From NCBI RefSeq assembly GCF_004786015.1, contig NZ_CP032096.1, positions 1,426,001 to 1,490,000 on the forward strand: a stretch of 64,000 bases of DNA, given 5' to 3'. Of this stretch, positions 9,138 to 18,699 are shown one piece after another. The notes below the pieces were generated by a model that worked only from the letters and a program-made list of their open reading frames with translations, did no database searches and had not been told where the DNA came from. Made by a program: the position numbers and the translations under genes. This DNA comes from Hydrogenovibrio crunogenus (GTDB lineage Bacteria; Pseudomonadota; Gammaproteobacteria; Thiomicrospirales; Thiomicrospiraceae). Positions within the stretch are counted from its first letter, which is position 1, and each line of letters starts with the position of its first letter.

Positions 9138-10649
9138 TTATGTCTCGCTCAACTCAACAGACAACAACCCATCAAATCGTCCATCTGAATAGAGCTGATA
9201 TCCCTTAACCTGTGGGCGTGTCACGGCATACTGATCTTCATACCAAAGCGGAATAACGGCTAAGGTTTCCTGCAATCGCCTTTGTAACGCTTTGTATAAC
9301 TCGGCCTGCTTGGTTAATGATTGGGTATGACCTGCTTGACGAATCAGCGCATCGGCCTGAGCATCTCGATACCGCCCTCGATTAGCACCTTTGGGTGGAA
9401 TCGCATCACTGTCGAACACATATTGGAAAATGTCCGGACTTTTCACCCCTACCCAAGCCAAACTATACAGTTGAAAACGGCCCTGTTTAATATCATTGTA
9501 AAACGTTCCCCAGTCATAACTTTGCACCTTCAAAGCAATCCCGACCTTTCTCAACTGAGATTGATAAATGGTCGCCAATCGAATACGTGTCGGGTCCGAT
9601 GAGGTTTTATAACTCAACTCTATCATTCCATCGTCATTGACCAGGTCTGGCTGTTTTTGCTTAAGAGAATCCACCAATTGCTTGGCTTTATCAGGACGAT
9701 AATCAAAGCCATGAATGTCTGCCACCCCACTCCAATGTTCCGGCACTAGCAACCCACCCGCTAAACGCGCATGCCCATCGAAAATTGCATCAATAATCGC
9801 CTGTCGGTTAATACCGTAAGCCAACGCTTGTCGCATCTCTAACTGCGACAATAACGAGTCTTCAAAATTAAAACCGACATACCCAAAATTAGTGCCATCA
9901 TGCCATTGCACATTTAAGTCATCCAGCTTGTCGCAGTATGAGACCAATTCAGGCGATAAGTCATTCTGAAGAATATCCAGTTCACCTTTGCGTAATTTCA
10001 GCACGCGTACGGTCGCATCTTTAACCGGAATAAAGACCAACTGCACAGCATCCGGGCGTTCTAAAACAAGCTTCTGCTCTGTCATCGACTTGAAAAAACA
10101 CGGCCCTGAACCAATCGGTGTTTTTTGAAAAGCATGCTGATTGTCTATCAGATCCTTCGGCAAAATTCCAATCACCAAACGCCCGACAAACAATGCATCT
10201 GGCGACTCTAAATGAAAATCCAATTCCGCATTGTTTAGCACCTCAATTTTGGTGATTTTCTTTAACGAACCTCGATGAGGAGAACCTAATGCTTTATCGA
10301 GGATACTTCGATAGGTCGCGGCCACATCTTCCGCCGTTAAAGGCATACCGTGATGAAACCGTGGAAATTCTGTTAAAGTAAAACGATAGTGTGTTGGCGA
10401 GATTTGTTGCCAAGTGGCTAAATCGGGAATAGGTTCAAACGATTCATTAAAATCGATTAACTGACGATAAATCAACCGATTGACTCGGCTGGACAACGCA
10501 TCCGTTGCCTGACGAGGATCAAGCATTCTGGGGCGAGAAGTCACCCCCACTCTTATTTGTCGCTCTTGCCCTTGAGAGGCGCAACTTTGTAACAGCAACC
10601 CTGTTGCGGAAACAAGGCTGGCTTTAAAAAAAGTTCTGCGGTTCAACAT
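9138..10649 (-). CDS. Oligopeptide ABC transporter substrate-binding lipoprotein (SBP_bac_5), Tat-type signal
   Basis: About 503-aa extracytoplasmic peptide/nickel-type binding protein. The start at 10649 is chosen because GGAG lies 7 nt upstream; a longer frame from 10676 lacks a ribosome-binding site. The N-terminus begins MLNRRTFFKAS, a twin-arginine signal, followed by a lipobox (LLQSC), so it is probably exported by Tat and lipidated. The mature part shows family features such as the GIN-RQAI segment and the C-terminal RRLQETLAVIPLWYED region. It lies apart from the oppBC-type genes (5409-7161), with which it may work. Confidence 0.85.
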   Translation of the reverse strand: MLNRRTFFKASLVSATGLLLQSCASQGQERQIRVGVTSRPRMLDPRQATDALSSRVNRLIYRQLIDFNESFEPIPDLATWQQISPTHYRFTLTEFPRFHHGMPLTAEDVAATYRSILDKALGSPHRGSLKKITKIEVLNNAELDFHLESPDALFVGRLVIGILPKDLIDNQHAFQKTPIGSGPCFFKSMTEQKLVLERPDAVQLVFIPVKDATVRVLKLRKGELDILQNDLSPELVSYCDKLDDLNVQWHDGTNFGYVGFNFEDSLLSQLEMRQALAYGINRQAIIDAIFDGHARLAGGLLVPEHWSGVADIHGFDYRPDKAKQLVDSLKQKQPDLVNDDGMIELSYKTSSDPTRIRLATIYQSQLRKVGIALKVQSYDWGTFYNDIKQGRFQLYSLAWVGVKSPDIFQYVFDSDAIPPKGANRGRYRDAQADALIRQAGHTQSLTKQAELYKALQRRLQETLAVIPLWYEDQYAVTRPQVKGYQLYSDGRFDGLLSVELSET

Positions 10650-10703
10650 CACATTGCTCCGCGGTTTAAAATGCATAACAAGATACGATCCAAGCCAACA
10701 TCA

Positions 10704-12095
10704 TTAAGAAGGTGATTTTTCAAGCTTAGGCATCTTTTCATGAGTCGGGTTCGAAAGGATTTTATCAAACTGCACTAACTTGTCAGCCGTCAAGCGTCCC
10801 ACCGTAGCTTCCAATTTCAACCGGCTTAACACCACATTATGCAACGACTCGGCTAAATTTCTTCTGGCTTGGAACATGTTAGTTCTCGCCGTCAAAACCT
10901 CCAACAAGTTTTTCAGTCCAACTTTATATCCTTCTTCTGCCGCTTCTAAGAACGCATCATTTGATAACACGGCTGCTCGGTTCGCCATCACCAATTCCAT
11001 GCCACGCTCCACATTACGTACCTGAATACGGGCGTTCAGGCGAGCAGATTCTTTTGCATCACGCAAGCCTAGCGTGGCTGCCTTATAATTAGCTCTCGCT
11101 TCAGACACTTTGGCACTGACTCCCCCACCGGAATACAAAGGCAAGGTCGCATAAACGCCCACCATCAAATTATTTCGGTCAGCATACTGTCCAGGATAAA
11201 ACGCATTGTAATCAGAATAAGATTGATCGGTATATTGTGCTTTCAAATCTACATTAAACCAGTGTCCGGATTTTTGCACTTCAACCTCTTTTGAAGCCAC
11301 ATTCGCGCTTTCCTCTACCTGAAGAACGTCTAGGTTTTGCTCTTCCGCCATGCTTTCCCATTTGCTCATATTCAGGTTTTGCGCAGGTAAATCAACATTC
11401 AGCTGAATCACTTTCAATTCACTGACTGGTTTTCCGGTGAGCTTCATCAGCTCTTCATAGGCAACATCCAAGTTATTCTCAGAAGTGATACGCTGTGATT
11501 TGGACAAGTCATAGCTGGATTTGGCCTGTAACACATCAGTCTTACTTGCAAGCCCTACTTCCGCTGAGGCTTTTGCTCTATCCCATTGGGTTTTATCCGC
11601 CTCTTCTTTTGCTTGCGCAAGTTTCACATCTTCTTGTGCCAACAACACCTTAAAATAAGCGTCTGAAACACGCACAATCAAATCCTGTTCCGCAAATTTA
11701 ATTTGATACTCTGATTTTTGCATCTGATACTTTGCTTGCGAATAGCGTGCCCAATTGTCATGCTGATACAACGACTGCGTCATACTCACACCCAACTCAC
11801 GTGTGGTGACATCCGCCGTATCGACATTACTGTCATTTTTAACGTAATTGGCATTGGCGGCAATCTGAGGTAACAAAGGAGAACGGGCAATATTTAAAGC
11901 TTCCTGGTTCGCTTGATACGTCGCTCGAGCTTGAGCTAACTTCGCATCATGCAACACCGCCATTTGATAAATATCAATTAACCCAGGAGCAGACCAAGCT
12001 GTCGACGACACCAGCATCATAGCGGCTGTTAAATTAGGTAGCATCAGGCTTTTCTTCTGAGCCTTTTGAACACGAGGGTTAGTTATCTTTTTCAT
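10704..12095 (-). CDS. TolC-family outer-membrane efflux protein
   Basis: Outer-membrane channel of type I secretion or tripartite efflux, about 463 aa. Signal peptide ending near STAWSAPG, then two OEP repeats with long helical, Ala/Gln-rich stretches and beta segments (ATLPLYSGGGVSAKVSEARA is typical of TolC). I place the start at the ATG at 12093-12095, 5 nt after GGAG; GTG at 12101 and ATG at 12098 are also in frame. It overlaps the upstream CYTH gene by 17 bp. No membrane-fusion or inner-membrane pump gene is adjacent, so its partners are unknown. Confidence 0.88.
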   Translation of the reverse strand: MKKITNPRVQKAQKKSLMLPNLTAAMMLVSSTAWSAPGLIDIYQMAVLHDAKLAQARATYQANQEALNIARSPLLPQIAANANYVKNDSNVDTADVTTRELGVSMTQSLYQHDNWARYSQAKYQMQKSEYQIKFAEQDLIVRVSDAYFKVLLAQEDVKLAQAKEEADKTQWDRAKASAEVGLASKTDVLQAKSSYDLSKSQRITSENNLDVAYEELMKLTGKPVSELKVIQLNVDLPAQNLNMSKWESMAEEQNLDVLQVEESANVASKEVEVQKSGHWFNVDLKAQYTDQSYSDYNAFYPGQYADRNNLMVGVYATLPLYSGGGVSAKVSEARANYKAATLGLRDAKESARLNARIQVRNVERGMELVMANRAAVLSNDAFLEAAEEGYKVGLKNLLEVLTARTNMFQARRNLAESLHNVVLSRLKLEATVGRLTADKLVQFDKILSNPTHEKMPKLEKSPS

Positions 12096-12579
12096 CATCA
12101 CTCCAATTGCAATATGGTCGCTGGCTTAAACTAATATTATAGTAGCGTGGAATTTCAGTCACTTCTTTAGCTGCCCAATCAGGTAGCTGAAGGGCTTCAT
12201 CCTCCGAAGCCAATTCAACCTCGGCTACGATCAGACCTTCATTATCGCCTAAAAAGACATCAATTTCCCAAATATGTGACTCAAATGTAACATAATAACG
12301 AATTTTTTCAATTACCGGCCCGACACAAAGTGTTTTCAACATCTTTTTTGCATCGTCCAAATCAACCGGATATTCATATTCATCCCGACTCAAACCAATC
12401 TCTAAACTTTTGATATTAATATTGGCTTGCTCTCCTTCTATTCGAATACGAACCGAGCTTTTACTGCCGGGTTGCTGAATATCATTGAGATACCCCTGTG
12501 CAAAATGAATCTGTTTATCTGCGAGTTTTTTCCATTCCTCGCCTGTCACTAAAAATTTCCGTTCAATTTCTCTTGCCAT
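12079..12579 (-). CDS. CYTH-domain protein (triphosphate tunnel metalloenzyme)
   Basis: 166-aa single-domain protein with the N-terminal EIERKFLV signature (ExExK) and alternating charged beta strands (VRIRIEG, ANINIKSLEIG, IWEIDVF) that line the triphosphate tunnel. Family members hydrolyse inorganic triphosphate or other organic triphosphates; a few are class IV adenylate cyclases. The activity here cannot be told. It is the first gene of a probable unit with tolC, overlapping it. Confidence 0.87.
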   Translation of the reverse strand: MAREIERKFLVTGEEWKKLADKQIHFAQGYLNDIQQPGSKSSVRIRIEGEQANINIKSLEIGLSRDEYEYPVDLDDAKKMLKTLCVGPVIEKIRYYVTFESHIWEIDVFLGDNEGLIVAEVELASEDEALQLPDWAAKEVTEIPRYYNISLSQRPYCNWSDDEKDN

Positions 12580-12625
12580 AATTTTCTTATTGTCTGATGC
12601 TCTAAATTAAAATAACTTTAACCGC

Positions 12626-13534
12626 TTAACCGTGCGTCACGTTGCCTGTCGGAAAAACATTCGTGGATAAATACCGGTCACCACGATCACACACAATCGT
12701 AACAATCGTGGCGTTTTCAACTTCTTGCGCCAACTGTAAAGCAGCAGCCATCGCACCACCGGAAGACACGCCCGCAAAAATCCCTTCCTGCGTCGCCATT
12801 GAACGCATGGTGTCTTCCGCCACATCCTGCGACAAGTCAATCACCCGATCAACTCGACGGTCATCATAAATATCAGGCAGGTATTCTTTCGGCCAACGAC
12901 GAATTCCCGGAATAGAAGCGCCTTCTGTCGGTTGCACGCCTACAATCTGAACCGCACTGCTTTGTTCTTTTAAAAACATCGACGTTCCCATGATTGTTCC
13001 TGTTGTGCCCATCGCACTGACAAAATGCGTTACCTGCCCTTCCGTGTCTTGCCAGATCTCTGGGCCCGTCGATTGATAATGTGCCAAAGGATTATCAGGG
13101 TTGGCAAATTGATCCAGCACCTTACCTTTTCCTTCCGCTTGTAACCGTTGCGCCAAGTCACGCGCGCCTTCCATGCCCGACTCTTGTGTCACCAGAATGA
13201 GCTCTGCTCCATAGGCCGCCATGGAGGCACGTCGTTCCATCGACATATTATCGGGCATAATCAGTTTTAAGCGATACCCCAGCATCGCAGAGACCATTGC
13301 CAAAGCAATACCGGTATTCCCACTGGTCGCTTCAATCAAAGTGTCTCCTGGTACAATCTCGCCACGTTTTTCAGCCTGCACAATCATATTCAGCGCTGGA
13401 CGATCTTTCACTGAACCCGCCGGATTATTCCCTTCTAATTTGGCCAGCACCACACTGTTGGTATCCGGATTCACCATACGTTGTATTTTGACCAAAGGCG
13501 TATTGCCAACCGTATCCATTAAGGTTTTATACAT
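12626..13534 (-). CDS. cysM: Cysteine synthase B
   Basis: PLP-dependent O-acetylserine (thiol)-lyase, 302 aa. PLP-binding Lys43 sits in NNPAGSVKDRPA and the phosphate-binding loop TSGNTGIALAM follows. The C-terminal GVSSGGAMAAAL segment is also present. Length and the RRWPKEYLPDIYD region favour CysM over CysK. It lies 22 bp downstream of the UbiA-type gene and may be cotranscribed with it. Confidence 0.92.
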   Translation of the reverse strand: MYKTLMDTVGNTPLVKIQRMVNPDTNSVVLAKLEGNNPAGSVKDRPALNMIVQAEKRGEIVPGDTLIEATSGNTGIALAMVSAMLGYRLKLIMPDNMSMERRASMAAYGAELILVTQESGMEGARDLAQRLQAEGKGKVLDQFANPDNPLAHYQSTGPEIWQDTEGQVTHFVSAMGTTGTIMGTSMFLKEQSSAVQIVGVQPTEGASIPGIRRWPKEYLPDIYDDRRVDRVIDLSQDVAEDTMRSMATQEGIFAGVSSGGAMAAALQLAQEVENATIVTIVCDRGDRYLSTNVFPTGNVTHG

Positions 13535-13556
13535 AATTCTCTCCCACTACCTCCAC

Positions 13557-14456
13557 TCAAGGTAAAGCCAATACCAATCCAACCGCAATCAGGCTAGGCA
13601 TGAGCAACACCACAGAAACATTCAACCCCAGTGCCGGCAGCAATTTCGTTAACGAATGATGATGATATTTTACTGTAACTCGAAGCGGCCAAGCGAGAAT
13701 CAGTGTAAAAAAGCCCAGGCCTGCCCAGTATGGAAGCCAGCCATCAATGATCATATAAGCGAGCACCAAATAACTTAACCCTAAAAAACTGTTAAAAATA
13801 ACACTGCTGCTCTCAGAACCAAGGTGCATCAAAATATTAAAACGCCCCACTTTTCGGTCTGCCTCTTCATCGGGAAATTGATTTAAAAGCAATAAGTTAT
13901 TTACCAAAAAGAACACGATGGTTGAAAGCCCGAAAATCACCCAGCTGTACTCCCCGGTTAGCACAAAATAAGACCCCGTCATCATCAAAGGGCCGAATGC
14001 AATACCAGGACTGATTAAACACAACCAAGGCCTACGCGTAATTTTAGAGGTATAAAAAAGAATGAGTAAAATACCCGCTATCCCAATCGGCAGCAGTTCC
14101 CAGCCACGCAAATAAACGAAAAAGACGCCTAAACTGACCACAATACCTAAAAACAAATACCCCAACGACCCCACCGCTTCGGCCGCTTGAGGGTTTTTAA
14201 CCAGTGCTCCGCTGCCACCGCTGAAAGGCGTTCTTTCAGTCATGGCATCCAATCCGGATTCATAGTCTTCATATTCATTTAAAATATTAACGCTGATGTG
14301 CGCGGAAACGGCCCCAAGCAAAACCAGCATAAATAAAGGGGACGACCAATCAAAACCTTCATAAGAAGCGGTTGCTGCCACCAAGGCCATAATGACCAAC
14401 GTCAGCAATAAAAACGGCGGTCGAGCCACCTCTAAAAAACTTTTTAACAGTTTCAT
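13557..14456 (-). CDS. UbiA-family prenyltransferase
   Basis: 299-aa polytopic membrane protein with the Asp-rich motif of aromatic prenyltransferases, NEYEDYESGLDAMTER (residues about 61-76), and a second acidic motif (QFPDEEADRKVGR). These bind the prenyl diphosphate through Mg2+. It resembles the MenA-like branch rather than 4-hydroxybenzoate UbiA, and no quinone genes are nearby, so the acceptor is unknown. It starts 4 bp after the exported unknown protein, suggesting an operon with it and cysM. Confidence 0.83.
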   Translation of the reverse strand: MKLLKSFLEVARPPFLLLTLVIMALVAATASYEGFDWSSPLFMLVLLGAVSAHISVNILNEYEDYESGLDAMTERTPFSGGSGALVKNPQAAEAVGSLGYLFLGIVVSLGVFFVYLRGWELLPIGIAGILLILFYTSKITRRPWLCLISPGIAFGPLMMTGSYFVLTGEYSWVIFGLSTIVFFLVNNLLLLNQFPDEEADRKVGRFNILMHLGSESSSVIFNSFLGLSYLVLAYMIIDGWLPYWAGLGFFTLILAWPLRVTVKYHHHSLTKLLPALGLNVSVVLLMPSLIAVGLVLALP

Positions 14457-14460
14457 TCTT

Positions 14461-15315
14461 TTATGTCCTATCGCTTCCGTTGATTAAGTAACCTTCCAGT
14501 CGTTTAGACCACCCTTTTAGCCAGCGAGCTTCATGGCGCTCCGGCGGAGACAACCTGACTCGGCGCGCCAACACGTCCTTAGCCGAAGCGACAAATTGTT
14601 TTAAAACAGAGTCGGACACATCTGGCGCCATAGCCAAAACCACGTCCACTAACCCCCAGCCTTTGCCTTGATACTGCTCTTTAGCATTTGCGCCCAACCC
14701 TTTGAAGTTATAGTAATCAATCATCGCAAAAAGACCGCGTTTATCTTGAATTAGCTGGGTGATTTTATGCCAGAAAAATTCAGCCTCAATCGGATGCAGT
14801 GTTTGAACTTGCTGCTCCAACTTCTGAATGAGTTGATGGGCGATAAATTGAGCTTGCAGCGACTGTGTTTCTTGCAACCAGTCTCGTAACTGAGTCAACT
14901 TTGTTTTTGACCAGGCCTGGTAGAATTCTGCCCGGTTTTGCCAAGGAAGACGAAAAGGAGAAAGCTGTCTTAACCATAAGGGGGCCGTTTGATGCTTTGA
15001 AACAAACGCGACCATCTGTGGAAACGTTTCCACAAAGGGCACGTCCAGTCCTTCTGGAATCCAAATAAAATGGCCAATACCAAAAGAAGGAAAGGGTTCA
15101 GCCTGACTCCAGTACGTTAAATATTTAGGGTTCTGATTGGCTTCATTCTGGTAAATACGGCGTGCAATCCAGTCATAATCGGAAGCGTCAAGTTGTTGAA
15201 TTTTCAACTTTATTGCTTGAGCCGGTTGAGGAACCGGCTTTGTCCAGGCAAGCCCACTGAAAATAAAACACCCCATAACGCCTAGCATTAGACGCTGAAA
15301 GAAACTGTGCACCAC
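14461..15315 (-). CDS. Conserved exported protein of unknown function
   Basis: 284 aa with a signal peptide (hydrophobic core MLGVMGCFIFSGLAW). The mature part contains IYQNEANQ, FPSFGIGHFIWIPEG and DYYNFKGLGANAKEQYQGKG, which look like a soluble periplasmic enzyme or binding fold; a lysozyme-like catalytic role is possible but I cannot show it. It lies 4 bp upstream of the prenyltransferase gene. An in-gene CCAGGCCTGG (14911-14920) encodes Gln-Ala-Trp. Confidence 0.7.
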   Translation of the reverse strand: MVHSFFQRLMLGVMGCFIFSGLAWTKPVPQPAQAIKLKIQQLDASDYDWIARRIYQNEANQNPKYLTYWSQAEPFPSFGIGHFIWIPEGLDVPFVETFPQMVAFVSKHQTAPLWLRQLSPFRLPWQNRAEFYQAWSKTKLTQLRDWLQETQSLQAQFIAHQLIQKLEQQVQTLHPIEAEFFWHKITQLIQDKRGLFAMIDYYNFKGLGANAKEQYQGKGWGLVDVVLAMAPDVSDSVLKQFVASAKDVLARRVRLSPPERHEARWLKGWSKRLEGYLINGSDRT

Positions 15316-15339
15316 CGCTACCTTTTTTAAACTATGCCC

Positions 15340-16005
15340 TTACTGACACAAGGTTGATAAATAACTGCCGTCAATATTTTTAAGCATACCCACGTACATT
15401 TGCGGCAATTCTGTTACAACAGACGATTTTACACAGTCTTCTGCCAAAAGATTGTCTGACCAACGCTTCATTTTAGGTAATTCGTCCAAGAAAGAAAAAC
15501 CACACGCCAATGACATTAAGTCTAAACGCATAAAGAAAGGGGCATAAGCCGCATCAATCAAACAAAAATCCGCTCCATTGAAAAACGCTTTTCCACTATG
15601 AACCGACTCTAACTGATGCAACTTCTTCAACATACCATCACGAATTTCTTCGAATGCCGATTGCGACTTGGCTTGTGCCATTTTAAACATCGCCATATTC
15701 AGCTCATCGCCAAAGCTCATCCAAGCTCTATTTTTGGCCTTCAATAAAGGATCGTCAGGATGAAGCGAAGGAGGCGTGACTTCATCCACATACTCCTGAA
15801 TCACAGAAGATTCAAACAAAACTTCTTGCCCTACTTTCAACACCGGCACTTTACCAAGTGGCGAGAGCTCTTTAAACCAGTCAGGAGGATTACCTAAGTC
15901 GATATAAGTGATATCAAAATCAATCTTTTTCTTCTTTAAAACAATCACTGCTCGTTGAACAAATGGACAAAGTTTAAAACTGATTAATTCCATCTTTTTC
16001 GCCAT
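15340..16005 (-). CDS. Glutathione S-transferase family protein
   Basis: 221 aa. N-terminal thioredoxin-like domain with CPFVQRA (Cys near residue 12, as in omega/lambda-type GSTs and dehydroascorbate reductases), the LGKVPVL cis-Pro loop and the FESSVIQEYVDE glutathione-binding segment, then an all-helical C-terminal domain. A strong GGGAGC ribosome-binding site precedes the ATG. The active-site Cys suggests thiol transfer or deglutathionylation rather than classical conjugation. Confidence 0.87.
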   Translation of the reverse strand: MAKKMELISFKLCPFVQRAVIVLKKKKIDFDITYIDLGNPPDWFKELSPLGKVPVLKVGQEVLFESSVIQEYVDEVTPPSLHPDDPLLKAKNRAWMSFGDELNMAMFKMAQAKSQSAFEEIRDGMLKKLHQLESVHSGKAFFNGADFCLIDAAYAPFFMRLDLMSLACGFSFLDELPKMKRWSDNLLAEDCVKSSVVTELPQMYVGMLKNIDGSYLSTLCQ

Positions 16006-16103
16006 GGCTGCTCCCTGTTAAATCTAAAGAATGAATACACATCATACAAACTCTAGGCGACAGGTCAACAGAGGAGTGCTATACAACTGACAAGCCAAAT
16101 AAG

Positions 16104-16135
16104 AAAAAGGCGCGAAAGCATCCGCTTAAGCGCCT
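16104..16135 (-). terminator. Rho-independent terminator
   Basis: On the minus strand AGGCGC pairs with GCGCCT, with an inner AAGC/GCTT helix, followed by a T run. It lies 70 bp downstream of the DsrE-like gene ending at 16205. Confidence 0.65.
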
Positions 16136-16204
16136 GTCCAAAGAGGAGGATAAAAGTGAGCTGAATCCCTCATCTCTTTAAGGTAAAGGGATGCTTACAA
16201 TGGA

Positions 16205-16756
16205 TTATTTAATGAATTCTTTTGGTGTGTCAAAGAGTGCTTTTCGCTCTTTTTCTGAGAGTTGGTTAATCACAACAACCTGATACCCTAACGCTTTATA
16301 GTCATTTAATTGCGCCATGCCTGAATCGGAATAGCTGATAAACTCAGGGAAGTCTTCTCGAGTCAGGTTTTTCAAACCACCTACTGCCCCGCAAACATGC
16401 ACAGAAACAGACTGATCTGTCACCAGCCGATTAAACATTGCATGCAAATCCGCATTTTGTGACTGGGCTTGTTTTTGCAAAGCGAATTCTTCCGCCCCAT
16501 GGGTCACAACTGCAATATCAACACCCGGATAGCGTTTACGAATCAACTCGATTTGCTCAGTAACATAAGGCGCCAGCGAGTTTAAAGCATCGCTGTCCAA
16601 GGTTTCGATATCAAACACCACACCTTCCGGAACGTCTGCCTGATTTAAGATTTTTTGTACTTGGGGGTGAATATCAGAAGAATGGGATTCCGCTAAAACA
16701 CTGATAAAACTCAATGAAAAGGTAATCAGAATAAAATAAAAAGCATATCGAATCAT
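16205..16756 (-). CDS. Exported DsrE/DsrF-like protein
   Basis: About 183 aa with an N-terminal signal peptide. The mature part has a Rossmann-like alternation (VDIAVVTHGAEEFAL, VSVHVCGAV, LGYQVVVINQ) typical of the DsrE-like fold, with one conserved-looking Cys in VHVCGA. Such proteins handle sulfur in some bacteria, but no sulfur genes are adjacent and the role is unknown. The ATG at 16756 is preferred: GGAG lies 6 nt upstream, whereas the ATG at 16768 has none. Confidence 0.72.
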   Translation of the reverse strand: MIRYAFYFILITFSLSFISVLAESHSSDIHPQVQKILNQADVPEGVVFDIETLDSDALNSLAPYVTEQIELIRKRYPGVDIAVVTHGAEEFALQKQAQSQNADLHAMFNRLVTDQSVSVHVCGAVGGLKNLTREDFPEFISYSDSGMAQLNDYKALGYQVVVINQLSEKERKALFDTPKEFIK

Positions 16757-16901
16757 GGGAAGCTCCAATGATATACATCACTTATATCAAGTAAGTCACT
16801 TAATCATAGAAGCTTTATCGAAAAAATGCGAACACATTAATAAATCATTATAAACCAATCACTTATAACGCTTACAGCAACCTTAAAACAGCCGTGATCG
16901 A

Positions 16902-17159
16902 TTAAATTTGATCATTTAAGACTAAATGTTCGAATTTCTTTACCAGGGTTTCCTTGTCTTCCACATGCTCGGGGTCAGTGATAATACAATCTACCGGGCA
17001 CACACTGACACACGTTGGTGTATCGTAATAGCCAACGCATTCCGTACAAAGATCCGGATTGATCTCATAGATTTTCTTACCATAAGAAATGGCTTCGTTC
17101 GGGCACTCCGGTTCGCACATATCGCAATTGGTGCACCCTTCTAGAATCTTTAAGGCCAT
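16902..17159 (-). CDS. yfhL: YfhL-family 2[4Fe-4S] ferredoxin
   Basis: 85-aa electron carrier with two cluster motifs, CTNCDMCEPECP near the N-terminus and CTECVGYYDTPTCVSVCP with the family's insertion between Cys 2 and 3. It lies only 6 bp downstream of trhP, so the two are almost certainly cotranscribed. It is a natural electron donor candidate for that enzyme. Confidence 0.92.
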   Translation of the reverse strand: MALKILEGCTNCDMCEPECPNEAISYGKKIYEINPDLCTECVGYYDTPTCVSVCPVDCIITDPEHVEDKETLVKKFEHLVLNDQI

Positions 17160-17165
17160 ACGACA

Positions 17166-18650
17166 TCAAACCTTCGCTGTTTCTTTGGCAGCCTGCTCAC
17201 TGGCTTGCTTCTTTTCGCGCGCGGCAGCGTCACGTTTCAAGTCGCCACCCCAGGCTTCATTGCGCATCACCAGACCAAACTTCAAGGTTTCAACATCCAA
17301 GTCTTTAAATGGGTTCGGAATGCGCACACGCCAACCTGAGCCTAAAGCACACTCAACCGGCTTATCGTGATGATCCTGCATCTCAGCCAACTTCAACGTC
17401 ACATTTCCAGCCGGCGTCATGATTTCAATCGAATCGCCTAAACAGAATTTGTTTTTCACATCAATTTCCAACAGACTCTGTCCGTCGCGCTCGACCACAT
17501 CCAGCACTTCACCCACAAAACGCTGGCGATCGGATTTGGACACGCCATATTCATAATTTTGATATTCGGAATGCACATGACGACGCAAGAAACCTTCCGT
17601 GTAGCCACGGCTGGCCAAGCTTTCCAACTCACCCAACAAGCTCGTATCAAAAGGTCTGCCTGCGGCCGCATCATCAATCGCTTTACGATAGGCTTGTGCC
17701 GTACGCGCCACATAATAATGCGACTTGGTACGTCCTTCGATTTTTAAAGAATCCACACCCATTTCAACCAGCTCGGGAATCAACTCCACCGCTCGTAAAT
17801 CTTTCGAGTTCATGATGTAAGTGCCATGCTCATCTTCAAACGCCGGCATATATTCTCCCGGACGTCCTTCTTCTTCCAACAACATCACTTCATCCGTCGG
17901 TTTCCCTTCGCCCAACGTCGGTTCAGGCCCAGAAAAATCAGCGGCATCAGACGTCAAATCGGTGATATTAGCGACTTTGTCCACCGGAATCCCGACGATG
18001 TCACCACTGTCATCTTCTTTACCTTCATAGGTGTTGTAATTCCAGCGGCATGCATTGGTACAAGTACCTTGGTTGGCATCACGTTTGTTGATGTAACCAG
18101 ACAACAAACAACGACCAGAATAAGCGATACAAAGCGCCCCGTGCACAAACACTTCAAGTTCCATTCCCGGAACTGCTTCACCAATTTCACGAATTTCTTG
18201 AATCGACAACTCACGTGACAGCACCACACGGGCAATCCCCTGGTCATGCCAGAATTTCACCGTCGCCCAGTTCACCGCATTGGACTGAACGGATAAGTGA
18301 ATTTCCTGCTCGGGATACTCAGCTCTCACCATCGCAATCAACCCTGGATCAGACATAATCAATGCATCCGGCTTCATCGCGATAATCGGTGCAATGTCAC
18401 GCATATAGGTTTTGATTTTGGCATTATGCGCGGCGATATTACTCACCACATAGAATTTTTTGCCCAGCTCATGTGCACGCTTGATGCCTTTTTCCAAGGT
18501 TTCTTCATCAAATTCATTATTACGCACACGCAAGCTGTAACGAGGCTGTCCGGCATAAACCGCATCCGCGCCATACGCAAACGCATATTCCATGTTTTTA
18601 TAGGTGCCGGCTGGCGAGAGTAGTTCTGGTGTAAAGTTTTCTGCTTTCAA
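17166..18650 (-). CDS. trhP: tRNA 5-hydroxyuridine synthesis protein TrhP (YegQ, peptidase U32 family)
   Basis: 494-aa U32-family protein. The signature EVFVHGALCIAYSGRCLLS (166-184) and nearby Cys174, Cys181, Cys197 and Cys201 form the presumed Fe-S site. E. coli YegQ/TrhP hydroxylates U34 of some tRNAs using prephenate-derived chemistry. The C-terminal third contains the U32-associated beta domain. It lies directly upstream of a yfhL ferredoxin gene, which supports a redox role rather than peptidase action. Confidence 0.9.
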   Translation of the reverse strand: MKAENFTPELLSPAGTYKNMEYAFAYGADAVYAGQPRYSLRVRNNEFDEETLEKGIKRAHELGKKFYVVSNIAAHNAKIKTYMRDIAPIIAMKPDALIMSDPGLIAMVRAEYPEQEIHLSVQSNAVNWATVKFWHDQGIARVVLSRELSIQEIREIGEAVPGMELEVFVHGALCIAYSGRCLLSGYINKRDANQGTCTNACRWNYNTYEGKEDDSGDIVGIPVDKVANITDLTSDAADFSGPEPTLGEGKPTDEVMLLEEEGRPGEYMPAFEDEHGTYIMNSKDLRAVELIPELVEMGVDSLKIEGRTKSHYYVARTAQAYRKAIDDAAAGRPFDTSLLGELESLASRGYTEGFLRRHVHSEYQNYEYGVSKSDRQRFVGEVLDVVERDGQSLLEIDVKNKFCLGDSIEIMTPAGNVTLKLAEMQDHHDKPVECALGSGWRVRIPNPFKDLDVETLKFGLVMRNEAWGGDLKRDAAAREKKQASEQAAKETAKV

Positions 18651-18699
18651 GGCAAATTCCTTTAGATTAATTTCCGAGTTGGTAACAGGGTATTTTACT

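Noticed and set aside
13715-13724. One-mismatch versions of CCAGGCCTGG, also at 41936, 45455 and 46096
   Set aside because: Not counted with the 13 exact copies; they may be decayed or chance and are all within genes.
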